From Cladocopium goreaui (lineage: Eukaryota; Sar; Dinophyceae; Suessiales; Symbiodiniaceae): a DNA stretch of 64,000 bases. A program made the position numbers and the translations under genes. Numbering within the stretch: the stretch's first letter is position 1; each line of letters begins with the position of its first letter. The stretch covers positions 62,001-126,000 of the forward strand of contig CAMXCT020000438.1 in the NCBI GenBank assembly GCA_947184155.2, read 5' to 3'. A model generated the notes under the pieces. The model made no database searches. It was not told the DNA's origin and saw nothing but the letters and a program-made list of their open reading frames with translations. Of this stretch, positions 43,213-53,924 are shown one piece after another.

Positions 43213-43609
43213 CTGCAAAAAGGAATGTAGATGGTTGCCAAGCCTCAAAATCCAGAGTGCAAGAGTGCAAGAGTGCAAGACTGGCTAAACAGACATACTG
43301 AATGAGGTGATTGTCTGTCCTATCGTGTCTATCGTGTCCAAAGGGGCATGGTCACAAAAGTGTGACTGCATATATTTGTACGTATTTGTGTATACTGGCT
43401 GCATGTCTGGTAAAATGTGAGCAACATTGAGAGCTTTGTTCTCCCTTTAGAGTAGTTTGCAGAGACATGAGTTTCAAGCTCTTTTGGCTCGTGCCCTCGC
43501 AGCTTCTGCGAAGACCCAGCCTAGCACATGGCTCATCGCACGCAGCACACAGACCCGATCTTAAGACTACAAGCTGGGCCAACCAAGACCAGTACTGACC
43601 AGTACTGAC

Positions 43610-43701
43610 CCGCGTCGTCATCCGTGTCATAGTGTCATCCAGTGTCAATGCGTCTCTGAGTTGGCAGGCCAATGTTCGAACAGCGCGTCCGGCACGCTGT
43701 C
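43610..43701 (-). CDS. Candidate exon
   Basis: Reads QRAGRAVRTLACQLRD then ALTLDDTMTRMTTR on the minus strand, AG|G acceptor and GT donor, 92 nt. May be an upstream exon of the coiled-coil gene to the left. Confidence 0.35.
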
Positions 43702-44770
43702 CTGGCAGGAGCTGATGCGTTATGTCTGGAATATTCATGAAATTTCATGAATATTCTGCAACCACAGAACTGGCAAGGCAAAAGGCATTCCAAATGGGCC
43801 AGGACTGCCCCACAAACAGAGCCTTGAGAGATCTTAAGAGGTCCAGTGGAACAAATTCCAAATCTGCTTCACTATGCTTCACTCTGAGAGTGCTACTCTT
43901 CCCTGGTCCTGGCCAACCATTGCATCATTGCCTAAGTGAACATTCGGGGTTGCAGTACACTTTAGAACTGTGCAGCTGGTGTAGCCGTTTACAAGGGGAC
44001 AAGACCAAACTACAGTAATATAGACTAATTAGATTACTAGGCCATCTACTTTATTCTACTTTTACATCTTTCACTTGCAGATGCTTCCAGCTTCCAGCAG
44101 GTGCTTTCAGAGGCCGCCACGGAGACACCTGGCATCTGTGGCATCGGCCTCAAGAGAAGTGCCATTTTGATCTACATCGTCAGCCAAATGTCTTCTCCAA
44201 TAATATTAAACCGACACCTTGTTTGCAGATGTTTGCAGTATGAGTTTGACTTGCCTCTGACTCTAATGCATCATGATTGTGGAAATTGCCAAACCCACAA
44301 CTCAAGCGTTTGCCTGCCTGGAAGCATCAACAAGTTGCTGCAGCTCCAGCAAGGCCTGTTCCAAAAGGAATGAGAAACACGGCATGATGGCCACAAGCAG
44401 ACACGAATGCCAAACCTCTTAAAAGTTTGAGAACAGCGCCTAGAAGGCACAAATAATAAGATATGCAATTCAAATCTAATACTTTTTGGGGAAGAGTGTC
44501 CAAAGGTGAAAACCTTGCACAAGACAGCCCGAGGCTACCTTTACAGGACAATTTCTCGCCCAAACATGACTTGAGGCCAAAAGGAAGGGGACGAAAGCTA
44601 ATCAGGCAATGAGGCTGCGCATGAAAAGCACACGTGGCATGCCCCTTGTTGTCCGGCCAATAATGAGAAAAAACTGGGGGGAAAAAAAACATGATAATGT
44701 GCGAAGTGGTTCAACTGAAACTTATTCGGTTGAGGCACTTTGCGGTCAAGGGGCTTTGGTTTACAATGGC
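43702..44770. other. No firm gene; dispersed repeat copy at 44480-44600
   Basis: A minus-strand string near 43780-43840 (ALFVGQSWPIWNAF) is the only mild exon candidate. About 44480-44560 is related to 58061-58130 (shared ccttgcacaa.acagcc and gaagag.gt core), a dispersed repeat. Confidence 0.35.
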
Positions 44771-44775
44771 GATGT

Positions 44776-45440
44776 CAAGGTTCTGCTTACAAAACGGGTT
44801 AGCACCCAAGCTCTGCTTGCAAAACGGTCTGCCAACCAAGTTCTAGTTACAACACGGTTTAGCAAGCAAGTTTTGCTTACCAAACAGATGTGGTAATCAA
44901 ATGTGGTAACCAAGTTCTTCTTACAAAGCGGTGGAGGGGTTATGCACCCCCTGTTTGTACTTTATGCACCCCCTGTTTATACTACAGAATGGGGCGCCTA
45001 CCCAGTGTCTACAAAATGTGTCTGGGAATGGATAGTACGGCTTTCACACTTGTTTTTCCAGCAACCAAATCCTTACTACAAAAGGATACAAAAGGGTTCA
45101 GCACATAAGTTCTGCTTACAAGACTCTCTGGCAACCAAATTCTACTTACAAAACGGTTTAGCACCCAAGCTCTACAAAACGGTCTGGCAACCAAGTTCTT
45201 CTTACAAACGGTGCAGGGGTTATGCCATATGCAGCATTATGCACCCCTTGTTTATGCTACAAAATGAGATGCATACCCCCTGTGTCTACAAAATGGGTGT
45301 GGGATAGATAGCATGGCTTCCAAAGTTGTTCTTCCGGCAACCAAGTCCTTATTACAAAAGGATACAAAAGGGTTCGGTACATAAGTTCTGCTTACAAAAC
45401 TCCCTGGCAACCAAGTTCTACTTACAAAACGGTTTAGCAT
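44776..45440. repeat. Tandem ~30-bp units and a ~260-bp duplication
   Basis: Degenerate units of ttctgcttacaaaacggt plus ttagcacccaag fill 44776-44950. A longer unit with ttactacaaaaggataca and tatgcacccc is present at about 45015-45250 and again at 45280-45440. Open frames across it on both strands are repeat artefacts. Confidence 0.85.
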
Positions 45441-45444
45441 TACA

Positions 45445-45570
45445 CTACATTGCATTACTCTACATTGCATTACACCAGAGTAGATTACACTACATTAGGT
45501 TACGTTACATTAGATTAGGTAGCATCACATAGATTGAATGACATTACATTGCGTTACCTTGCATTACATT
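45445..45570. repeat. Degenerate cattacactacattg repeats
   Basis: Short ATTACA/TACATT-rich units directly following the previous array. Confidence 0.7.
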
Positions 45571-45699
45571 CACACACTCCCGGTGAAATTCATCTTGTGT
45601 AGTACAAGTACATATATCATATATCTGTGTCTGTGCGCGTGCGTGGACTTGCAAACGCGTCAAAAAAAAACGTAGTTTTAAACCACGATTTGATTTGTT

Positions 45700-47795
45700 C
45701 AGGCAGCACGTATTTAAGGAATTTAAGAATTTTACGGAATTTTCATGAATTTTCAGGACATTTAAGGGATTTTAGAGAATCTTGATGAATTTGCAGGAAT
45801 TCTAAGGAATTTTAAGGAATCCTGAGTAATTCTCAGAAATTCTAAGGAATTTTAAGCCTTCTAACGAATTTTTGATGCCTTCAAATTCTTTAAAATTCCT
45901 GAAAATTCCCTACGATTCTTTGAAATTCACAAAAATTGCTTCGGGTTCCTTTAAATTCTTGAAAGTTCCTTCAAATTCCTTACATTTCCCTAAAATTCCG
46001 TTTTTTTTTTAATTCCTTAAAATTTCAAATTCCTTCAAGTTCCCTTAAATACCCTCAAATTTGTTCAAATTCTTTAAATGTCCTTAAAATTCTTGAAAAT
46101 GCCTAAAAGTTCTTTACATTGTTTAAATTTCCTTGAAATGTTTGAAAATTCCGCAAGATTCCTATAAGTTCCCAGAAACTCCCAAAGGCGCCCAGAAAGC
46201 TTTCAGAAGGCTCCCAAAAGCTACTGAGAAGCTGCAAGGCAGCCCAAAAAAGGCCCAGGGTCAGGATTTGGCGCTGGCCCCTGTAAAACCAACATTTTTT
46301 AGTATTGACATCAGCTCCTCTTTGGTGCTTCAAATTTTGGATTCCTTCAAGCTCCTTTATATTCCTTCAAATGAATTGCCTAATTGAAAACGAATACATA
46401 AGTGGACTTTCTTTACATTTTAGTATTCCAAATTGAATGTCTTTAAATTTCCTAAAATTTGCTTTAAATTTCCTGAAAATTCCTTCAAATTCCTAAAGGT
46501 ATCTAAAATTCCTTCAAAAACCTTTAGAATTCCAAAACCTGGTCCTTAACACAAAATTTTCGTCCTCAACACAAAATTTTCGTCCTCAACACCAACTTTC
46601 CGTCCTTAACACAAAATTTTCGTCCTTAACACAAAACTTTTGTCCTTAACACAAAAATTTCGTCCTTAACACATAACTTTCGTCCGTAACACAAAAATTA
46701 AAATTCTTTAAAATTCCTCAAAATTCCTGAGCAGTCCTTAACATTCGCTAAAATTCTTAAAAATTCCCTACTTGGAAACGAATACATACGTGGACTTTTC
46801 TTTCCATTTTAGTATTCCCAAATGAATTGGCTAATTGAAAACGAATATATACATAAGTGGACTTTTCTTTCCATTTGAGTATTCCCAAATGAATTGCCTA
46901 ATTGAAAAGGAATACATAAGCGGACTTTTCTTTCCATTTTAGTACTCCCAAATGAATTGGCTAATTGAAAACGAATACATAAGTGGACTTTTGTTTCCAT
47001 TTGAGTATTCCCAAATGAATTGCCTAATCGAAAAGGAATACATAAGCGGACTTTTCTTTCCATTTTAGCATTCCCAAATGAAATAATTGCCTACTTGAAA
47101 ACGAATACAAAAGTGGATTTTTCTTGCCATTTGAGCATTCCCAAATGAACTGCCTAATTGAAAACGAATACATAAGTATACACATAAGTAGACTTGTCTT
47201 TCCATCTTAGTATTCCCAAATGAGTTGCCTAATTGAAAACGAATACATAGGTATACATAAGTAAATTTTTCTTTCCATTTTAGTATTCCCGAGTGAATTC
47301 CTTTAAATTTCCTAACACTTGTTTAAATTTCCTTAAAATTACTTCAAATTCCTAAAAAGTGTTTAACTTCCCTCAAAATTCCAAAAAATTGGTCCTTAAC
47401 ACAAAACTTTCGTCCTTAACACAAAGCTCTCGTCCTCAACACAAACTTTCCCCTTAACACAAAACTTTTGTCCTTAACACAAAACTAAGAATTCCTTAAA
47501 TTTCTTTACAATTCCTTAAAATTCCTTCAAATTCCCTCAAATCTCTTCAATTTCCTGAAAATTTCTTAAAATTCCATCGAGATTCCTTAAAATTCCAAGA
47601 GCTGGTCCTTAACACAAAACTTTCGTCCTTTACACAAAATTTAAAAATTCCTCAAAATTCCTCAAGATTCCTTAAAAATTCCTCAAAAAGTCCTGAAAAT
47701 TCCTTAAGATTCGTTAAAATTTCTTACCATTCCCTAATTGAAAACGAATACATGAATGGACTTTCTTTCCATTTTCGTATTCCCAAATGAAAGCC
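45700..47795. repeat. Minisatellite field, copy 1 (aattcctt, 20-bp and ~64-bp units)
   Basis: Three interleaved repeat types: loose aattccttaaaattcc sequence; a 20-bp unit gtccttaacacaaaacttt (46545-46695, 47390-47490, 47605-47640); and a 62-68-bp unit with aattgaaaacgaatacat, ttctttccattttag and attcccaaatgaattg (46760-47290). The minus-strand 84-residue frame at 46809-47063 is just the long unit translated. Confidence 0.9.
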
Positions 47796-48109
47796 TGTGT
47801 TGTTGTAAAAAGTCTTTGAGTTTTTACAAAAGAACCTCAGATTTGGCTTTGAAATTCAAAGCAAAAGGTTATTTTTACTTGCTCACAATTTTTCTTTCTA
47901 ACTTAAACTCTTAGGGTTTGCGTTTTGTTTTTGTGCCTCCATACAGCATTGCCCCAAAAAGCACCTTTACCAAAATGCGCACGGTCAGGGCTCTCAAATT
48001 ACACCAACCCGTGCGTTTTAATAGAAAAATACCGGCTCCACCATGCTACCAAAATCCTAAGACCTGCAAGGTTCAAGGGTTCAAAGGGAATGAGTTGACG
48101 CTGTGATAA

Positions 48110-48490
48110 AGAAGCGGTGTTTTAATGATGTCACAAGTTGATGCCTGATAACTACGAAATGCTCATGGTGTCAAAAGATCGCGCCTTAATGGTGTCATAA
48201 TGATGCCTCAGTGGTGTCAAAAAATGACGCCTTAACGGTGTCACAATGATGCCTCAGTGGTGTCAAGAAATTATGCCTTAATGGTGTCATAATGATGCCT
48301 CAGTGGTGTCAAATAAGTGATGCCTCAACGGTGTCACAAAAATGATGCCTTAATGGTGTCAAAGAAGTGATGCCTTAATGGTGTCAAAGAAGTGCTGCCT
48401 TAATGGTGTCACAAAATTGATGCCTTACTGGTGTCAAAAAAGTGATGCCTTAATGGCTTCACAACATTGATGCCGGGATGGTGTCATGCA
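48110..48490. repeat. Array of gatgcc-ttaa-tggtgtca units
   Basis: About twelve units of 25-32 bp with the core gatgccttaatggtgtc or gatgcctcagtggtgtc separated by A-rich spacers. The same core in the reverse orientation occurs at 48.95 and 54.1 kb. Confidence 0.9.
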
Positions 48491-48944
48491 TTCATGAGGC
48501 TGTGACAGTGTCATGCAGCAGTGAAGATTAAGATACCCACCAAGTCCAGACCTCAGCGGCGCACGCTGTCAGGATGGAGTTTCCACCCCCTGGGCTTTAC
48601 ATGGGTATGGCCAAACAAAATCTTGGTTTTTGGGCCATGTTTCTTTGGGCTTGAAAGCTCCCAGGTTCAAAGGTAACAAACACCGGAAAGAACCATCCAA
48701 TGTCTTCAATGGGTTTTCCAACTCTTACCATCTGAAATCAATGAAGCACATTTTGTCTCATAGTCTTGGGCCACATCTAAAACTATCCATACTGCTACTG
48801 ATTGTTTATATAGTGAAGTGCCAAACCCCACAAAACATGTTTGTCCCTGGATGAAACAGTCATATGGGGTGCCATGGAAGTTTGAGGACACCATCTCTGG
48901 GATTCCCACATGAACAAATGTTTGACCTTATCATTGAAAGACAC

Positions 48945-49130
48945 CATCGCAGCATGTGATCCATTGAGCGGCCCCACCATGACACCAGTAAACGACACCA
49001 TCATGGCATCTTACCGTTTTGTTTTTGGCACCATCACGGCGCCAGTAAAAGACACCATCACGGCATCTTATCAATTTCATGGCGCCATCACGGCGCCAGA
49101 AAAAGACACCATCACGGCATCTTGCCCACT
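48945..49130. repeat. gacaccatcacggcatct repeats
   Basis: Five or six copies of gacaccatcacggcat with variants (gcgccatcacggcgcc), 20-60 bp apart. It is the reverse complement of the gatgcc..tggtgtc core to the left. Confidence 0.85.
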
Positions 49131-49134
49131 TTCT

Positions 49135-49980
49135 TGAGGCCCCGATTCCTGCCTGAACTTGGTGAAGCGCATGGAGTTGTGTTCCTTGGCCTTGGCCAGA
49201 TGCAGCGTGGCGCCAGGGAACCCATGGGCAAGAACATGTATGGCGTCAAAAGGGTTGATGCTTGTAGACTCCACTCCACCCAACTGCTGGCAGGCTTTTT
49301 TTGGCCATCGAGCTTTCAATCCGATGGGAGTATGCTGGGGATGAAAGATGTTGACCAAATCATATTGGTATGGCTCAAAATTGGGGTACCAAATGATCCC
49401 TAAAAATTGTCATACTTAGCATTAAACCATCCATTGGCTGGGGTTTGATCATTTTGAGCCATAGCCATGCATATATTGAATCTGACACGTCCATTCCCTA
49501 TGGCATTCAATCTTTTTGATGATGATCGCGAACTATGACCGGCAAACTACTAAACATCAACATCATCATCAATCTCTCCCGGCTTTTTAAGCACATTTGA
49601 ACTGGAACATGTTCGAACTGAATCAATGTAACACTGGTTTCACTCCGCTATGATGTCGTGTCAACAGACGGTAATTAAGCACATAGGATGCATTTCTCCT
49701 ATTTTCCTCAAATTTCAAACCCGCTTGACATGAAATGCAAAAACTGTACACACTGCTTGGCCACCATCAGATTTTGCAAACAAAACACTTAGAATCTTCC
49801 AGGCATGACCCGTCTTGAGTATATTGGAGGAGAACATGGGAGAACAAGCAATGAGTTAATGATTCAGTTCAAAATGTTTGCAACATCTGATGGCGGCTAC
49901 AGCTCCTGTGCGTTGACTGCTGGCTACAGCTTCTGTGCGTTGACTGCCGTGATGTGCTGTGTGACTGTGTGACAAGGTGT
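49135..49980. other. No gene seen
   Basis: Mixed-composition DNA without convincing exons. A (gtct)n/(gt)n tract at 50000-50030 marks the start of the following array. Confidence 0.4.
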
Positions 49981-50095
49981 TTTTTGTATTGTTGATGTCT
50001 GTCTGTCTGTCTGTCTGTCTGTGTGTGTGTGTAACTTCTGAATAGATGTAAAACTTCTCTCTTTTTCTTTCTTCTGTCCTCTCCCGTTTTTATCA

Positions 50096-50192
50096 TGCAG
50101 GGGGCTGAGGGTCCCTTGGTGTGCCTCATCTAACAAAGACCGCACCAATGCGGACGTGATATCAGTGCCCGGCCAGCACTGACGTACCTGCA
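50096..50192 (+). ncRNA. Candidate four-helix RNA, version B (unit 1)
   Basis: Closing stem 50096-50101 with 50187-50192 (TGCAGG/CCTGCA); hairpins 50104-50110 with 50124-50130 (one mismatch), 50140-50143 with 50150-50153 (CCGC/GCGG), 50163-50168 with 50176-50181 (CAGTGC/GCACTG). The same fold is formed by version A with other bases. Strand of transcription is assumed. Confidence 0.5.
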
Positions 50193-51330
50193 CCTGTAAA
50201 TTCCTTACGCTGTTGGTTTATATGTCGAAGACTCCTGTGATTTTTTTTCTGACGTGCTTTATATACTCGTATTGCTGTTGGTTTATATGTCAATGACTGC
50301 TGTGATTTATACTGACGTGGCAGGGGGCTAAGCCAAGAACCCCAATAAACAATCAAATAAACAATCTAATAAACAATCTAATGAACAATCTAATTGCATG
50401 TTTCAGGACTCAGTTCCTGACGGATCTTTTCAAAGATCCATTCTTGTCTAGTGTGATTCCTATGGTGACTCCGACAAGGTGCCATAGGGCCAATGGAGGC
50501 AACCCCTTTGTGGGTGACTGTGGACTGACTTGACTTCCGAATTCACACATTTTAACTTGGTAATTCGTTTAAGTAAAGTGAAACAGTTGGCCTTCGGTTA
50601 TGCACCTTTTTCCCGAAGTCCCGCCGATCCTGCTGTCCCTTGAAAACCCTGGTGAAATGTTGTCTTCTCTGAGTGAAGCCAATCGGAACAACCAGAAACT
50701 CCTTTTTTGTCACTGCTGCTTCTATACTTTTGTTGCTGTTGGTTTATATGTCAATGACTCCTGTGATTTATACTGACGTGGCAAGGGGCTAAGCCAAGAA
50801 CCCCAACAGAAGGCAACAGGCACATGCTTTCCAGGTGTGGTTTTTTTTTCTCTTTTGATGGTTTTCTGGTGAGGTCCAACGTATTGTGCACCTAATTCGA
50901 TGGAACTTGAAAGCCTTGTATGCCATTGTGGCACGACTTGACCACGGTCCCGGCAAGGGAGTAACGCACGACCTCTAGGTGTAGGAGCTGAGTCCTGTTT
51001 TAAATTAATTGTTTTGGTTTCTCTCGCTGCCATTAACTAGTCCCCCGTTTGGTCCCTAATTTTCCCTTCGTGCTTCTCCGTAATGTGTCGTGGGGTTTTA
51101 GGTTTGTGCTCTGTTTTGGTCAGGTCCGCTTCGCCGCGTAGGTTGGGTTGGTTCAGTTGGTCCGTTCGTTCCCCTCCCCCCCTTGCGCTGTTTTGGCCTT
51201 TTGCCCGTCGTTTGTGTCCGCTTTTTTCTTCCTCTTGCCTTTCAGGGTTGACCCGGCTCCGGCCGGGTGTGTGTGTGTGTGGAACATCTGAATAGATGTA
51301 AAACTTCTACCTTGGTATTTTCCGTAATCT

Positions 51331-51423
51331 AGCAGGGGGACGTGGCATACAATCAGGGACCACGTCCAACGAAGCTACCTGATTGTATGGGATACAGAGC
51401 CTGATCAGCTCTGCGTACCTGCT
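51331..51423 (+). ncRNA. Candidate four-helix RNA, version A (unit 2)
   Basis: Closing stem 51331-51336 with 51418-51423 (AGCAGG/CCTGCT); hairpin 51338-51345 with 51360-51367 (GGACGTGG/CCACGTCC); weak TAC/GTA hairpin near 51376-51386; hairpin 51395-51400 with 51408-51413 (CAGAGC/GCTCTG). Preceded by a hairpin 51284-51289 with 51294-51299 (ACATCT/AGATGT). A polypyrimidine stretch and AG precede the closing stem, so a spliced exon is an alternative reading. Confidence 0.5.
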
Positions 51424-51468
51424 TCAATTTTCCACTGTTTATGGCGACCGGCTAAGCCAAGAACCGGC

Positions 51469-51705
51469 ATGTCGGTTTTTCAGTTGCATCAAGACCTTCC
51501 TCAGAACTTCTGTGTCAACAGGTCTCAATACACTGTACGGTTTTCGCAATCTGATTTGTGCCAGTTTCGTCAGATGGAACAGTTGTTTTTTGCAAGGACA
51601 AAGAAAGAAATCATCTTTATTGGTTTTCCTGCCATGTCATCCAACTCTCGCCTGTCAGACTTTAAGGGATTGTCTGTGCACGACCGATGCACTCCACAAC
51701 AGTAA
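51469..51705 (+). CDS. 78-codon ORF after the conserved hairpin (unit 2)
   Basis: ATG at 51469 lies two bases after the CCGG..CCGG hairpin. The product (SVFQLHQDLPQNFCVN; FRQMEQLFFARTKKEI; FIGFPAMSSNSRLSDF) has ordinary protein composition but matches no family I know. An overlapping 113-residue frame exists, so the choice of frame is uncertain. No ribosome-binding information applies in this eukaryote. Confidence 0.35.
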   Translation: MSVFQLHQDLPQNFCVNRSQYTVRFSQSDLCQFRQMEQLFFARTKKEIIFIGFPAMSSNSRLSDFKGLSVHDRCTPQQ

Positions 51706-52668
51706 TTCGATAAGATATTTCTGAGCAAGTGTGTCATTCCTGCTGTATACGTCAAGTTGGCAGGAACCCTTCGGGGAAAGCCTTTCCAGGCTAACAATTG
51801 ACAGTAAAACGATGTCTGAATTTACACTTTTGAATTAGTAATTCGTTTAAGTAAAGTGAGCTGCTGGCCTTTTTTCTGGTCTCACCGGTCGATGTCGATG
51901 TGTTGAACTGCTGCCCGCTGAGCCTGGGAACCACCTTTTTTTCTGATTGACTATTTGCTGCATAGCCTGAAGCTGCGACAACATCCGTTTTTCACTATTG
52001 CCCAAGAGAGTACGGAGCTCGACAAGTTCACCATGACATGTGACCATGTGAAGGCTTCAGGACATTTCTGCAGGTGTGGTGTTTTTTCCTTTTATGGTCG
52101 TTGGTGAGGTTCAATTGTGCATGTAATTCATTTGAATACTGACAGCTGTCGATGGGGTTGAAATGAATGCCGAGGGCCTTTGAGCCTTATCACGAATCTT
52201 GCATGCAATGTGGATGCATCATTTTTCTTCAACTAGGTCCCCATTGGTCCCCTATCTCATGTGTGCTCCCTTTCTAGGTCAAGGTTTGGGTCCTTCGCGT
52301 GCCGAGGTAGGTTTTGGCTCTCGCCTTGTAGGTTGTGTCAGGCGCTTCTGTCCGCCCCCCCTCTTCTGGTTGGTTTTTGGCCCGTCGTCCGTCCGCTTTT
52401 TCTTTTCCCTTGCCCTTTCAGGGTTTGCCCGTTTCGGGCTAGGTGTGTTGGTGTTGGTGTTTTCTCCTTCCCTTTTCCTTTTTGCGTTCCCCCTCTTGTG
52501 TTCCGGTTAAGTAATTGTCATTTCATCTTCATCGTCTTTTCATTTCCATTTCTCTCATTTTCACCTTCATCTCATTCGTCGGGGCCTTAAATGCCCCGCG
52601 GCAGCGGGGCGTGTGTGTGGAACATCTGAATAGATGTAAAACTTCTACCTTGGTATTTTCCGTAATCT

Positions 52669-52761
52669 AGCAGGGGGACGTGGCATACAATCAGGGACCA
52701 CGTCCAACGAAGCTACCTGATTGTATGGGATACAGAGCCTGATCAGCTCTGCGTACCTGCT
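52669..52761 (+). ncRNA. Candidate four-helix RNA, version A (unit 3)
   Basis: Exact copy of 51331-51423, offset 1338. Same stems. Part of the recent 455-bp duplication. Confidence 0.5.
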
Positions 52762-52806
52762 TCAATTTTCCACTGTTTATGGCGACCGGCTAAGCCAAGA
52801 ACCGGC

Positions 52807-53043
52807 ATGTCGGTTTTTCAGTTGCATCAAGACCTTCCTCAGAACTTCTGTGTCAACAGGTCTCAATACACTGTACGGTTTTCGCAATCTGATTTGTGCC
52901 AGTTTCGTCAGATGGAACAGTTGTTTTTTGCAAGGACAAAGAAAGAAATCATCTTTATTGGTTTTCCTGCCATGTCATCCAACTCTCGCCTGTCAGACTT
53001 TAAGGGATTGTCTGTGCACGACCGATGCACTCCACAACAGTAA
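52807..53043 (+). CDS. 78-codon ORF, second identical copy (unit 3)
   Basis: Same sequence as 51469-51705 by eye, again just after the CCGG hairpin. Identity reflects recent duplication, so it says nothing on selection. Confidence 0.35.
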   Translation: MSVFQLHQDLPQNFCVNRSQYTVRFSQSDLCQFRQMEQLFFARTKKEIIFIGFPAMSSNSRLSDFKGLSVHDRCTPQQ

Positions 53044-53144
53044 TTCGATAAGATATTTCTGAGCAAGTGTGTGTGTGTGTAACATCTGAATAGATGTAAA
53101 ACTTCTCTCTTTTTCTTTCTTCTGTCCTCTCCCTTTTTTAATCA

Positions 53145-53241
53145 TGCAGGGGGATGAGGGTCCCTTGGTGTGCCTCATCTAACAAAGACCGCACCAATGT
53201 GGACGTGATATCAGTGCCCGGCCAGCACTGACGTACCTGCA
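53145..53241 (+). ncRNA. Candidate four-helix RNA, version B (unit 4)
   Basis: Closing stem 53145-53150 with 53236-53241 (TGCAGG/CCTGCA); hairpins 53153-53159 with 53173-53179 (GATGAGG/CCTCATC), 53189-53192 with 53199-53202 (CCGC/GTGG, one wobble pair where unit 1 has a Watson-Crick pair), 53212-53217 with 53225-53230. Confidence 0.5.
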
Positions 53242-53490
53242 CCTGTATGTTCTTGACGCTGTTGGTTTATATGTCAAAGACTCCTGTGATTTTTACTGAC
53301 GTGCTTTTTATACTCTCAATGCTGTTGGTTTATATGTCAATGACTCCTGTGATTTATACTGACGTGGCAGGGGGCTAAGCCAAGAACCCCAATAAACAAT
53401 CTAATAAACAATCTAATGAACAATCTAATTGCATGTTTCAGGACTCAGTTCCTGACGGATCTTTTCAAAGATCCATTCTTGTCTAGTGTG

Positions 53491-53924
53491 TGTCTGCGTG
53501 TGTGTCTTTGTGTAGACAGTGGTGCCTTTTTGTTCTTGTTCTGACTTTTGCATGGCCTATCTGCGGTGCCTATCTGCGGTTGTCATACCTTTCTTTCAGG
53601 TACTCATATTTCCTTTGAAACTTCCTTCTTTCCATCTCCTCGGGGCCCCTAAACAAAGATTCCTTGCCGACCTGGAACGAGGCAGTCAATGTGTAATCAT
53701 AATGATCATCGTTTTGAGAAAGTGTTTGGTGGACTGCTAGGCTGAGAATGACCTAGTCAACAAAAACAGCTGCAACAATGTTGGATGGTGTGGATTGAGA
53801 AATTAAGCACAATAGTTCGCACATTGGCTATGGATCAGACTGATCAACCCCAAAACGGATCGTTGCCCTACTCAAAATGATTTTGATCCAAACCCATGTA
53901 GCAACCAGGCCTCCAGGTTTCTTT
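53491..53924. other. No gene seen
   Basis: (GT)-rich start, then unremarkable DNA up to the terminal exon of the next minus-strand gene. Confidence 0.4.

Larger units (their letters stand above)
50010..53490 (+). repeat. Head-to-tail array of ~1.3-kb units with structured heads
   Basis: Four units each begin with a (GT)n tract and a hairpin head ending aatagatgtaaaacttct: unit 1 about 50010-51280 (version B), unit 2 51281-52618 (version A), unit 3 52619-53080 (version A, truncated), unit 4 53081-53490 (version B, truncated). Units 1 and 2 are homologous along their length: both have aattcgtttaagtaaagtga, then aggtgtggt plus a T-run and ggtgaggt, then a ctttcagggttg stretch before the next (GT)n. 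Units 2 and 3 share about 455 bp without a visible difference. Units 1 and 4 share the caatctaataaacaatct and ggatcttttcaaagatcc segments. Type of element unknown. Confidence 0.85.

Noticed and set aside
46809..47063. 84-codon minus-strand frame with repeated MERKVRLCIPF
   Set aside because: Translation of the ~64-bp minisatellite unit.
48110..48490. CRISPR-like array
   Set aside because: Spacers are short, A-rich and similar to each other; eukaryotic context.
50096..50192. Known ribozyme (hammerhead, twister, HDV) or tRNA identity for the four-helix fold
   Set aside because: The conserved core nucleotides of those classes are absent; no anticodon-type arm or CCA end.
51383..51724. 113-codon frame overlapping the 78-codon ORF
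   Set aside because: Its start lies inside the structured region and its composition is less protein-like; kept only as an alternative.
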